A stretch of 64,000 bases of DNA from Pseudomonas faucium (lineage in GTDB: Bacteria; Pseudomonadota; Gammaproteobacteria; Pseudomonadales; Pseudomonadaceae). This document shows positions 46,705 through 55,398 of this stretch, piece by piece. Below the pieces are notes generated by a model. The model searched no databases and had not been told where the DNA came from. It worked only from the letters and a program-made list of their open reading frames with translations. The stretch is taken from contig NZ_BQIP01000004.1 in the NCBI RefSeq assembly GCF_021602585.1, positions 124,001 to 188,000 of the forward strand, read 5' to 3'. Position 1 is the stretch's first letter, and every line of letters begins with the position of its first letter. Position numbers and translations under genes: made by a program.

Positions 46705-47487
46705 ATGCGTACCATCAACAGCCTGATTCTCGCCGGCGGCCTGCTGGCCTGCGGCGCGACCTACGCCGACGACCTGCTGCAGTGGCAGAACAACAGCCTG
46801 ACCTACCTGTGGGGCAAGAACTTCAAGGTCAACCCTGAAGTGCAGCAGACGGTCACCTTCGAACACGCCGATGGCTGGAAGTACGGCGACAACTTCATCT
46901 TCGTCGACAAGATCTTCTACAACGGCAAGAAGGACTTCAACAACGGCCCCAACACCTACTACGGCGAGATCAGCCCGCGCCTGTCGTTCGGCAAGATCTT
47001 CGACCAGAAGCTGGAGTTCGGCCCGGTCAAGGACGTGCTGCTGGCCATGACCTATGAGTTCGGCGAGGGTGATACCGAGTCGTACCTGATCGGCCCGGGC
47101 TTCGACCTGGCGATCCCAGGCTTCGACTACTTCCAGCTGAACTTCTACCAGCGCACCACCGACGGCAGCCGCCCGGGTGACAACGTCTGGCAGATCACCC
47201 CGGTGTGGTCCTACACCCTGCCTGTGGGCTCGTCCGACATCCTCATCGACGGCTACATGGACTGGGTGGTCGACAACGACCAGAACAGCCGTGGCGACTA
47301 CCACGCCAACCTGCACTTCAACCCGCAGGTCAAGTACGACCTGGGCAAGGCCTTGCACCTGGGCGAGAAGCAGCTGTACGTCGGTTTCGAGTACGACTAC
47401 TGGAAGAACAAATACGGGATCAAGGATTCCGAAGGCTTCACCACCGACCAGAACACCGCCAGCTTCCTGGTCAAAGTGCACTTCTGA
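46705..47487 (+). CDS. Outer membrane nucleoside-channel protein, OmpK/Tsx family, copy 2
   Basis: A 260-residue paralogue of the preceding porin, roughly three quarters identical over the barrel (FGKIFDQKLEFGPVKDVLLAMTYEFGEGD and similar). The ATG at 46705 follows GGGAG and starts a signal peptide (RTINSLILAGGLLACGATYA). It ends VHF, as outer membrane barrels do. The different upstream region suggests the copies are expressed under different conditions. Confidence 0.93.
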   Translation: MRTINSLILAGGLLACGATYADDLLQWQNNSLTYLWGKNFKVNPEVQQTVTFEHADGWKYGDNFIFVDKIFYNGKKDFNNGPNTYYGEISPRLSFGKIFDQKLEFGPVKDVLLAMTYEFGEGDTESYLIGPGFDLAIPGFDYFQLNFYQRTTDGSRPGDNVWQITPVWSYTLPVGSSDILIDGYMDWVVDNDQNSRGDYHANLHFNPQVKYDLGKALHLGEKQLYVGFEYDYWKNKYGIKDSEGFTTDQNTASFLVKVHF

Positions 47488-47498
47488 TCGGCTGAATC

Positions 47499-47530
47499 GT
47501 GACAGCGTCGAGGGCCATCGACGCTGTCAC
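47499..47530. terminator. Strong hairpin after second porin
   Basis: GTGACAGCGTCGA and its perfect complement form a 13-bp stem around GGGCCA, 11 bases after the stop. There is no T run; it lies between convergent genes and could serve both strands. Confidence 0.7.
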
Positions 47531-47558
47531 CGGCAAACGTGTAAGCGATCACTTACAC

Positions 47559-47867
47559 TTATTTAAGCGCTCGCTTATTTACAAAAGAATTTGCCTTGAA
47601 GGTCAAAATAATCGATAGCGGCAAGGCCATGCCAATTACCAGCAACGCCAATTCCACCTGGTGATGTTCGAGTATTCGCAAGATATCCAACACCAGCATT
47701 ACCGCATTGATCGCCAGGGCCAGGCCGAACATCGCGCAACAGCGGTACAGCGCCTGCAGATCCAGCCCCCGCAGCAGCAGGAAAAAGCCCAAGGCCGCCC
47801 AGGCCAGGGCCGTGAGCAGGTAGAGCGCCAAGTGATAGGTATCGTAAGTCAATACACTGCCAAACAT
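47559..47867 (-). CDS. Small hydrophobic membrane protein, unknown
   Basis: A 102-residue protein with three predicted helices (about 12-32, 42-65 and 70-92) and a short basic tail NKRALK. I do not recognise the family. The ATG at 47867 has a strong GGGAGGTGGG ribosome binding site, supporting a real gene. It is divergent from the LTA-synthase-like gene, and they share a 151-base promoter region. Confidence 0.75.
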   Translation of the reverse strand: MFGSVLTYDTYHLALYLLTALAWAALGFFLLLRGLDLQALYRCCAMFGLALAINAVMLVLDILRILEHHQVELALLVIGMALPLSIILTFKANSFVNKRALK

Positions 47868-47908
47868 GTTCCCACCTCCCGATGTGATTAAATTCCAAGG
47901 CCTGCGAC

Positions 47909-47914
47909 TATAAT
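47909..47914 (+). promoter_or_regulatory. -10 element of the sulfatase gene
   Basis: A consensus TATAAT lies 105 bases before the ATG at 48019. The -35 region (near 47886) is poor, so strength is uncertain. Confidence 0.5.
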
Positions 47915-48018
47915 TGCGCGTTGCATGTCACGCACTGCGAAATTTTGACAGATTTTTTTCAAAGTCCCTTCTACACTGCCTGTCCTCGCATATCCAAGAA
48001 AGACAACAGGCCAACTCC

Positions 48019-49962
48019 ATGCGCAATTCCCTGTCCGCCCCGTGGCGGTACCTGCTACTTGTTTGCTCACTCTGGTTCGGTATTTTTCTGCTGACGCGGA
48101 TCGTGCTGCTGGTTACCCACCTGGATGAAGTGAGCGGCAATTACTTCTCGCTATTCTTCGGCGGCGCCCTCTACGACCTCAGCTTCCTGGTCTACGCCGC
48201 CTTGCCGCTGGGCGTTTACGTGGCACTGTGCCCCGCCGGGCTGTGGCGTACCCGCGGGCATCGCTGGCTGCTGGGCGCGCTGCTGGTGCTGAGCCTGTTC
48301 GTGATGCTGTTCGTCGCCGTGGCCGAATGGCTGTTCTGGGACGAGTTCGGCGTGCGCTTCAACTTCATCGCCGTCGACTACCTGGTGTACTCCAAGGAAG
48401 TGCTGGACAACATCCGCGAGTCCTACCCACTGCCAACCCTGCTCAGCGCCATCGCCGTGGTCGCCGTGGTGCTTGCCTTGCTGCTGCGCAAGCCGCTGGC
48501 CCAGGCCCTGGCCGCACCCGCCGCGACTGCGCGCCAGCGCCTGCTCGGCGTTGCCCTGCTGGCCGTGCTGGTGGGCCTGAACGTGCTGGTGATCGACCAG
48601 CAGTTCCCCCGTGGCCAGGGCGGCAACGCCTACCAGCGCGAGCTGGCCAGCAACGGCCCGTACCAGTTCTTCGCCGCCTTCCGTAACAACGAACTGGACT
48701 ACACCCAGTTCTACGCAAGCCTGGACGCCGCCGATGTCGGCGCGCAGATGCACAAGGAGCTGGCCGAACCGCGCGTGCAGCTCGAAGGCAGCGACCCGCA
48801 GGACATCCGCCGCCAGGTCAGCGCCGACGGTGCGCAGCGCACGCCGAACATCATCCTGGTGACCATCGAAAGCTTCAGCGCCAAGTACATGGGCAGCAAC
48901 GGCGATGACCGCAACCTCACGCCAAACCTCGATGCGCTGCGCCGCCAGAGCCTGTACTTCAACAACTTCTACGCCACCGGCACCCGCACCGACCGCGGCC
49001 TGGAAGCCATCACCCTGTCGATCCCGCCCACCCCGGGGCGTTCGATCGTCAAGCGCATCGGCCGCGAAAGCGGTTACGCCAGCCTCGGCCAGCAATTGAA
49101 GGCGGTGGGCTACGATGCGGTGTTCGTCTACGGCGGGCGCGGCTACTTCGACAACATGAACGCCTTCTTCAGCGGCAACGGCTACCGCATCGTCGACCAG
49201 AGCAGCGTCGATGAAAGCGAGATCAGCTTCAAGAACGCCTGGGGCATGGCCGACGAAGACCTGTACCGCCAGACCCTGAAACTGGCCGATGCCGACCACG
49301 CCAAGCAGCAGCCGTTCTTCCTGCAGCTGATGACCACCTCCAACCACCGCCCCTACACCTACCCCGACGGGCGTATCGACATCCCGTCCGGTGAAGGCCG
49401 TGAAGGCGCCGTGAAGTACACCGACCACGCCATTGCCGAGTTCCTCGAGCAGGCCAAGGCCAAGCCCTGGTTCGACAACACCCTGTTCATCTTCGTCGCC
49501 GACCACACCGCCGGCAGCGCCGGTGTCGAGGACCTGCCGGTGAACAACTACCAGATCCCGCTGTGGATCTACGCGCCCAAGCTGGTCGAAGCGCGCGAGG
49601 ATGGCAAGCTGGCCAGCCAGATCGACCTGGCGCCCACCGTGCTCGGCCTGCTCAACCTGAACTACACCTCGACCTTCTTTGGCCGCGACCTGCTCAAGGA
49701 AGATGCCCTGCCGCCACGGGTGCTGATCGGCAACTACCAGCACCTGGGCCTGTTCGACGGCCAGGACCTGGCCATCCTCAGCCCGCGCGGCGGCATGCGC
49801 GTGCACCAGGATGCCCTGGGCAACAGCCGCGAAACCACCGTGGGCAATGACAACCCGCTGGTACGCCGGGCCATCGCCTACTACCAGAGCGCCGCCTATG
49901 GCTTCAGCCAGGGCCTGCTGAGCTGGAAACCGGCCGACAGCAACGTGGTGGTCAGCCCCTGA
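48019..49962 (+). CDS. LTA synthase family membrane sulfatase/phosphoglycerol transferase-like protein
   Basis: A 647-residue protein with about five N-terminal helices (to residue 205) and a periplasmic alkaline-phosphatase-fold domain. Metal and catalytic segments are visible: [14 protein letters not shown] with the first Glu, a nucleophile-type Thr in [12 protein letters not shown] (about residue 324), and [13 protein letters not shown] with the Asp-His pair. In Gram-negatives such proteins modify periplasmic glucans or lipid A or are uncharacterised; the substrate is not evident. The upstream in-frame ATG at 47914 overlaps the -10 and is rejected. Confidence 0.9.
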   Translation: MRNSLSAPWRYLLLVCSLWFGIFLLTRIVLLVTHLDEVSGNYFSLFFGGALYDLSFLVYAALPLGVYVALCPAGLWRTRGHRWLLGALLVLSLFVMLFVAVAEWLFWDEFGVRFNFIAVDYLVYSKEVLDNIRESYPLPTLLSAIAVVAVVLALLLRKPLAQALAAPAATARQRLLGVALLAVLVGLNVLVIDQQFPRGQGGNAYQRELASNGPYQFFAAFRNNELDYTQFYASLDAADVGAQMHKELAEPRVQLEGSDPQDIRRQVSADGAQRTPNIILVTIESFSAKYMGSNGDDRNLTPNLDALRRQSLYFNNFYATGTRTDRGLEAITLSIPPTPGRSIVKRIGRESGYASLGQQLKAVGYDAVFVYGGRGYFDNMNAFFSGNGYRIVDQSSVDESEISFKNAWGMADEDLYRQTLKLADADHAKQQPFFLQLMTTSNHRPYTYPDGRIDIPSGEGREGAVKYTDHAIAEFLEQAKAKPWFDNTLFIFVADHTAGSAGVEDLPVNNYQIPLWIYAPKLVEAREDGKLASQIDLAPTVLGLLNLNYTSTFFGRDLLKEDALPPRVLIGNYQHLGLFDGQDLAILSPRGGMRVHQDALGNSRETTVGNDNPLVRRAIAYYQSAAYGFSQGLLSWKPADSNVVVSP

Positions 49963-50860
49963 TCGCCCGCCACAGCCTGGAAGCGGCGCTGACCACCGCC
50001 AGCACCACTGCGCCGGCCAGCACCCCGGCCACGCCGTTGAGCAACGCCCCGGTCAGCGCCCCACCGCGCCCCTCGCTGAACGCCTCGATGGCGTGATGCA
50101 GGGGCGCGATGCCATGCACCAGGATGCCGCCACCGACCAGGAACATCGCCGCGGTGCCGATCACCGACAGGCTCTTCATCATGTAGGGCGCGGCGCGCAG
50201 GATGCCGTTGCCCACTGCCCGGGCCAGGCTCGACGCCTTCTGCGTCAGCCACAGGCCCAGGTCATCGAGCTTGACGATGCCGCCCACCAGCCCGTACACG
50301 CCGATGGTCATGATGATGGCGATGCCTGACAGCACGATGATCTGCTGGGTCAGCGGCGCATCGGCCACGGTGCCCAGGGTAATGGCGATGATCTCCGCCG
50401 AAAGGATGAAGTCGGTGCGCACCGCGCCCTTGATCTTGGCTTTCTCGTAGGCCACCAGGTCGACATTGGCATCGGCCACGGCTTGCTTGCGCGCCTCTTG
50501 CTGGGCGCTGTCCTGCTCCTTGCCATGCAGGAACTTGTGCGCGAGCTTCTCGAAGCCCTCGAAGCACAGGTAGGCACCGCCGACCATCAGCAGCGGCGTC
50601 ACCGCCCAGGGGATGAACGCACTGATCAGCAGCGCCGCCGGCACCAATATCGCCTTGTTGATGAACGAGCCCTTGGCCACCGCCCACACCACCGGGATCT
50701 CGCGCTCGGCGCGCACACCGGTGACCTGCTGGGCATTGAGCGCCAGGTCGTCGCCAAGCACCCCGGCGGTCTTCTTCGCCGCGACCTTGGTCATCAGCGA
50801 GACATCGTCGAGCACCGTGGCGATGTCGTCGATCAATACCAGCAGACTGCTTGCGGCCAT
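49952..50860 (-). CDS. DUF808 (YedI-like) inner membrane protein
   Basis: A 302-residue membrane protein of the DUF808 family. Its start ([42 protein letters not shown]) is diagnostic and several helices follow. The function is unknown. It lies 48 bases downstream of the opmB-type gene on the same strand, so it may be read from the efflux operon, and it is tail to tail with the sulfatase gene, with 11 bases of overlap. Confidence 0.92.
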   Translation of the reverse strand: MAASSLLVLIDDIATVLDDVSLMTKVAAKKTAGVLGDDLALNAQQVTGVRAEREIPVVWAVAKGSFINKAILVPAALLISAFIPWAVTPLLMVGGAYLCFEGFEKLAHKFLHGKEQDSAQQEARKQAVADANVDLVAYEKAKIKGAVRTDFILSAEIIAITLGTVADAPLTQQIIVLSGIAIIMTIGVYGLVGGIVKLDDLGLWLTQKASSLARAVGNGILRAAPYMMKSLSVIGTAAMFLVGGGILVHGIAPLHHAIEAFSEGRGGALTGALLNGVAGVLAGAVVLAVVSAASRLWRAIRG

Positions 50861-50908
50861 GGTTCACGTTTCCCTACGAAGCAAAACCTGCAGCATACTC
50901 CGCGCCGC

Positions 50909-52315
50909 TCAGGGTGCCCAGCCGCCGCCCAGGCTCTGGATCAGGGCGACGCTGGCCTGGCTCAGCTGGCCCTGGGCATCGCGCAGGTTCTGCTCGCTCT
51001 GCAACAGCAGCAATTGCTGGGTCACCACCGCTTGCTGGCTGACCACGCCCACCCGCTGCTGGGTCTGCTGGCTGGCGAACAGCTGCTGGTTGCGCTGGTG
51101 GATCTGGCCGAAGGTGTCGGCCTGGCGCTGCAGGTGGTTGAGCGCCGAGAGGTTGTCCTCGACGTTCTGCAGCGCAGCCAGCACGGCCCCTCGGTAGTTG
51201 GCCACGTCCTCGTCGTAGCCGGCATACGCCTGGCGCAGGCTGGCCTCGCGGGCGCCGCCGTCGAACAAGGTGGCCGCCAGCGCCGGGCCCAGGCTCCAGA
51301 TACGGTTGGGCACACTGAACAGGCCACCCAGGGCACTGCCGCGAAAACCGACTTCGGCGCTGAGGTCGAGGGTGGGGTAGAACGCCGCCTCGGCCACCCC
51401 GATGCGGGCATTGGCCGCCGCCGCCGTGCGTTCGGCGGCAATCACGTCGGGGCGGCGCAGCAACAGCCGCGATGGCAGGCTCAGCGGCGGGTGCGGCACG
51501 GCGAAGGCATAGTCGCTGCGCGGCGCGATGCTGAACTGCGCAGGTGCCTGGCCGACCAGCACGGCCAAGGCATGCTCGAACTGCTCGCGGCTGCGCTGGG
51601 CGGTCTGCAACGCGGCCACCACCGTGCTCAACTGGTCCTGGGCCACCAGCAACTGGTCGTTGGACGCGGCGCCTTGCACGAAGCTCGCCTGGGTCATGTC
51701 CAGCAGCTGCTGGTTGAGCTGCTGCTGGCGTTCGAGCAAGGCGATGTCCAGGTCCAGCTGGCGCAGGCCGAGGTAATTGCTGGCAACGCTGCTGGCAATC
51801 GACAGGCGCACCCCGGCCAGCTGCGCATCGGAGGCCTGCGCCAGCGCTTCGCTCGATTCGAGGGTACGCCGCACCTGCCCCCACAGGTCCGGCTCCCAGC
51901 TGGCGCCCAAGGTGGCGCTGACAGTCTGCTGCACGCCGCTGCCGGTGCCCTTGGACAAGGTCGCCCCGCCGCCATCGACGCCGCGCGTCGCCGAAAGGCC
52001 GGCGGTCACGGTCGGCCACAGCCCGGCGCGGCTGATGGCCACCTGGTCCCTGGCCTGGCGCCAGGCCGCTTCGGCGGCGACGATCGACTGGTTGGCCCGC
52101 GCCGACTGCTCGATCAGGCTGTTCAGCTGGGCATCGCCAAAGCCCAGCCACCAGCGGCTGTCCAGGGCGCCCTGCGGGTTGGCGGCCGCGCGCTGCCATT
52201 GCCCGCCTTCCTTGAAGCCCTGGGGCAGCGCCATCGCCGGGCGCTGGTAATCAGGCCCGACCATGCAGCCCCCCAGCAACAGGCACAGGGCCAGGCAAGC
52301 GCTGCGCAGGTTCAT
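50909..52315 (-). CDS. opmB: Outer membrane efflux lipoprotein (OprM/NodT family) of the Mux system
   Basis: A 468-residue outer membrane factor that forms the exit duct of an RND pump. The start MNLRSACLALCLLLGGCMVGPDY contains a lipobox (LLGGC), so it should be lipidated at Cys17. Two OEP repeats rich in Gln/Ala coiled coil follow. The ORF continues upstream to 53368 in another frame of muxC, but the ATG at 52315, overlapping the muxC stop in an ATGA junction, is the true start. The symbol is assigned by operon similarity to muxABC-opmB. Confidence 0.93.
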   Translation of the reverse strand: MNLRSACLALCLLLGGCMVGPDYQRPAMALPQGFKEGGQWQRAAANPQGALDSRWWLGFGDAQLNSLIEQSARANQSIVAAEAAWRQARDQVAISRAGLWPTVTAGLSATRGVDGGGATLSKGTGSGVQQTVSATLGASWEPDLWGQVRRTLESSEALAQASDAQLAGVRLSIASSVASNYLGLRQLDLDIALLERQQQLNQQLLDMTQASFVQGAASNDQLLVAQDQLSTVVAALQTAQRSREQFEHALAVLVGQAPAQFSIAPRSDYAFAVPHPPLSLPSRLLLRRPDVIAAERTAAAANARIGVAEAAFYPTLDLSAEVGFRGSALGGLFSVPNRIWSLGPALAATLFDGGAREASLRQAYAGYDEDVANYRGAVLAALQNVEDNLSALNHLQRQADTFGQIHQRNQQLFASQQTQQRVGVVSQQAVVTQQLLLLQSEQNLRDAQGQLSQASVALIQSLGGGWAP

Positions 52316-55300
52316 CTGCCTTGCTCCTTGCCGGTGCCACGCAGCCGGCTTGCCAGGCGGTCCAGCCACAGGTAGATCACCGGCGTGCTGTACAGCGTCA
52401 GCAGCTGGCTGAACAGCAGCCCGCCAATGATCGAGATGCCCAGCGGCCGGCGCAGTTCGGCGCCATAGCCATTGCCCAGCACCAGCGGCAGCGCGCCCAG
52501 GGTCGCCGCCAGGGTGGTCATCATGATCGGCCGCACCCGCACCAGGCAGGCCTGGCGGATCGCCGCCCGCGCATCCAGGCCCTCGGTGCGGCGCGTGTGC
52601 AGGGCGAAGTCGATCATCATGATCGCGTTCTTCTTGACGATGCCAATCAGCAGGATCACCCCCACCAAGGCGATGATCGACAGTTCCGTGCCGGTCAGCA
52701 GCAGCGCCACCAGCGCACCGACGCCCGCCGAGGGCAGGGTCGAGAGGATGGTCAGCGGGTGCACCAGGTTTTCGTAGAGGATGCCCAGCACGATGTACAC
52801 CGACACCAGCGCCGCGACGATCAGCAACGGCTCGCTGGCCAGCGAGGCCTTGAACACTTGCGCGGTACCGGCAAACTCCCCCACCACGCTGGCGGGCATG
52901 CGCAGCTGCGCCACGCCCGCATCGACCAGCGCGGTGGCCTGGCCGATCGACACCCCCGGCGCCAGGTTGAATGACGCCGTGACGGCCGGGAAGGTGCCCT
53001 GGTGGTTGATGGCAATCGCCGTGCGCGCCAGCGCCTGGTTGGCCACGGCGGCCAGCGGCACCAGTGGCGTTGCGCCCTGGCTGCTGGGCAGGTAGAGGGT
53101 CTTGAGCACCGCCGGGTCGCTCCAGTAGGACGGCGCCAGGCTCATCACCACGTGGTACTGGTTGGCGGCGCGGTACAGGGTCGACACCTGGCGCTGGCCA
53201 AAGGCGTCGTATAGCGTCTGGTCCACTGCCGCCATGTTCACCCCCAGCCGCGCCGCGGCATCCCGGTTGACCTGCAGGTGCGTCATCAGGCTGGCGTTCT
53301 GCTGGTCGGTGTTGACGTCGGTGAGCTGCGCCAAGCCGCGCAGCACCGCCACCACCTTGGGCACCCACTGATCGAGGCTGGCCTGGTCGTCCGCGGTCAG
53401 GGTGTACTGGAATTGCGCGCCGCTCTGCCGGCCGCCGACCGTGATGTCCTGGGCCGACTGCAGGTACAGCCGGGTACCCGGCATCGCGCCCAGGGCGTGG
53501 CGGATCTGCGCGATCACCTGGTCGGCGCTGGCCTGGCGTTCGCCCTTGGGCTTGAGCGCGACGAACAGCTGGGCGCTGTTGATCGCCCCCGAACCACCGC
53601 CACCGCCACCGCCGACGAACCCGCCCACGGTCTGGACATTGGGGTTGCTCACCACCTGGCGGTTGATCTCGCGAAAGTCAGCCTGCATCGCGGCATACGA
53701 CACACTCTGCGACGCCAGGATGGTCCCCGACAGCCGGCCACTGTCCTCCTGCGGGAAGAAGCCCTTGGGCACCAGCACGTACAGCACCACCGCCAAGCCC
53801 ATCACCAGCAGGGTCAAAAGCCCCATCAAGCGCGAATGGCCGATCACCCAGGCCAGGCTGCGGTCGTAGAAGCGGTGGAACCGCGAATCCGGCGTATCGC
53901 CCGCGTGCGCCTGCGCCGGTGGGCGCAGCAGCACGCTGGCCAGCACCGGGGTGATGGTCAGCGAGATCAGCATCGAGATGACGATCGACAACGACAAGGT
54001 CACGGAAAACTCGCGGAACAAGCGCCCGACGATGCCGCCCATGAGCAGCAGCGGGATGAACACCGCCACCAGCGAGACGCTGATGCTCAACACCGTGAAG
54101 CCCACCTCGCCGGCGCCGTCCAGCGCCGCCTGCAGGCGCGGCACGCCACGTTCGAGGTGGCGCATGATGTTCTCCACCACCACGATCGCATCGTCCACCA
54201 CGAAACCGGTGGCGATGGTCAGCGCCATCAGCGACAGGTTGTTCAGGCTGTAGCCCAGAAAATACATGCCGGCAAAGGTGCCCAGCAGCGACAACGGCAC
54301 GGCGATGGCCGGCACCAGGGTGCTGCGCCAGTCGCGAAAGAAGCCGTAGGTCACCAGCGTGACCAGGGCGATGGCCGCCAGCAGGGTGATTTCCACATCG
54401 CGCAGCGAGGCGCGAATGGTGGTGCTGCGGTCCATGAGGATGCTCAGCTTGATGGTCGCCGGGATCGACGCCTGCAGCAAAGGCAGCTGCGCCTTCACCG
54501 CATCGACCGTGTCGATCACGTTGGCCCCGGGCTGCTTGAACAACACCAGCAGCACCGCCGGCTTGCCGTTGAACAGGCCGAAGTTGCGCAGGTCTTCGAC
54601 ATCCTCGCGCACCTGGCCCAGGTCGGCGATGCGCACCAGGCTGCCGCCGTCATGCTTGACCACCAGCGGCGCATAGTCGCCCGGGGTGTACAGCTGGTCG
54701 TTGGCCGCCAGCAGGTGATTCTGCCCGGCCAGCTCCAGGGCGCCCTTGGGCTGGTTGACGTTGGCGCTGGCGATGGCCGTGCGCACCTGCTCGAGGCTGA
54801 TGCCGTAGTGGTTGAGCCGGTCGGGGTTGAGCTCCACGCGCACGGCCGGCAAGGCCCCGCCGCCGACCGTGACATCGCCCACCCCGCGGGTCTGCAGCAG
54901 GCGCTGCTCGAGCAAGGTGGAGGCCACGTCGTACATCTGCGCCGGGGTGGCGCTTGCGGAGGTCAGGCCGATGATCAGGATCGGCGAGTCGGCCGGGTTG
55001 ACCTTGCGGTAGGTCGGGTTGCCCGACAGGTCGCTGGGCAGGTTGCTGCGCGCGGCATTGATCGCTGCCTGCACATCGCGCGCGGCGCCATCGATGTTGC
55101 GATCCAGGTCGAACTGCAAGTTGATCCGCGTGGCGCCCAGGGTGCTCGAGGAGGTCATCTGGGTGACCCCGGCGATCTGCCCGAACTGGCGCTCCAGCGG
55201 CGTGGCCACCGAGGTGGCCACGGTGTAGGGGTCGGCGCCCGGCAGCGATGCGCGCACGCTGATGGTGGGGAAGTCGACTTCCGGCAGCGGCGCCACCGGC

Positions 55301-55398
55301 AACAAGGTGAACGCCAGGGCGCCGAACAGGGCCAGGCCCAGGGCCAGCAGCGCCGTGGCCACCGGGCGCCGGATGAACGGCGCGCTGAGGTTGCTCAT
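52312..55398 (-). CDS. muxC: RND multidrug efflux permease MuxC/MdtC type
   Basis: A 1028-residue inner membrane RND transporter. It starts MSNLSAPFIRRPVATALLALGLALFG, has the two large periplasmic loops, twelve helices, and the proton-relay region in helix 4 (ATGFVVDDAIVVVENI). Together with MuxB it forms a heteromultimeric pump for drugs such as aminocoumarins and macrolides in P. aeruginosa. It overlaps muxB by four bases. Confidence 0.95.
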   Translation of the reverse strand: MSNLSAPFIRRPVATALLALGLALFGALAFTLLPVAPLPEVDFPTISVRASLPGADPYTVATSVATPLERQFGQIAGVTQMTSSSTLGATRINLQFDLDRNIDGAARDVQAAINAARSNLPSDLSGNPTYRKVNPADSPILIIGLTSASATPAQMYDVASTLLEQRLLQTRGVGDVTVGGGALPAVRVELNPDRLNHYGISLEQVRTAIASANVNQPKGALELAGQNHLLAANDQLYTPGDYAPLVVKHDGGSLVRIADLGQVREDVEDLRNFGLFNGKPAVLLVLFKQPGANVIDTVDAVKAQLPLLQASIPATIKLSILMDRSTTIRASLRDVEITLLAAIALVTLVTYGFFRDWRSTLVPAIAVPLSLLGTFAGMYFLGYSLNNLSLMALTIATGFVVDDAIVVVENIMRHLERGVPRLQAALDGAGEVGFTVLSISVSLVAVFIPLLLMGGIVGRLFREFSVTLSLSIVISMLISLTITPVLASVLLRPPAQAHAGDTPDSRFHRFYDRSLAWVIGHSRLMGLLTLLVMGLAVVLYVLVPKGFFPQEDSGRLSGTILASQSVSYAAMQADFREINRQVVSNPNVQTVGGFVGGGGGGGSGAINSAQLFVALKPKGERQASADQVIAQIRHALGAMPGTRLYLQSAQDITVGGRQSGAQFQYTLTADDQASLDQWVPKVVAVLRGLAQLTDVNTDQQNASLMTHLQVNRDAAARLGVNMAAVDQTLYDAFGQRQVSTLYRAANQYHVVMSLAPSYWSDPAVLKTLYLPSSQGATPLVPLAAVANQALARTAIAINHQGTFPAVTASFNLAPGVSIGQATALVDAGVAQLRMPASVVGEFAGTAQVFKASLASEPLLIVAALVSVYIVLGILYENLVHPLTILSTLPSAGVGALVALLLTGTELSIIALVGVILLIGIVKKNAIMMIDFALHTRRTEGLDARAAIRQACLVRVRPIMMTTLAATLGALPLVLGNGYGAELRRPLGISIIGGLLFSQLLTLYSTPVIYLWLDRLASRLRGTGKEQGR

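Noticed and set aside
47564-47577. Palindrome TAAGCGCTCGCTTA as a TetR-type operator
   Set aside because: It falls in the last codons (NKRALK) of the small membrane protein gene and near a convergent junction, with no promoter next to it.
50909-53368. 819-codon open frame suggesting a permease-porin fusion
   Set aside because: The upstream 350 codons are muxC read in the wrong frame; the lipoprotein signal at 52315 marks the true start of the outer membrane protein.
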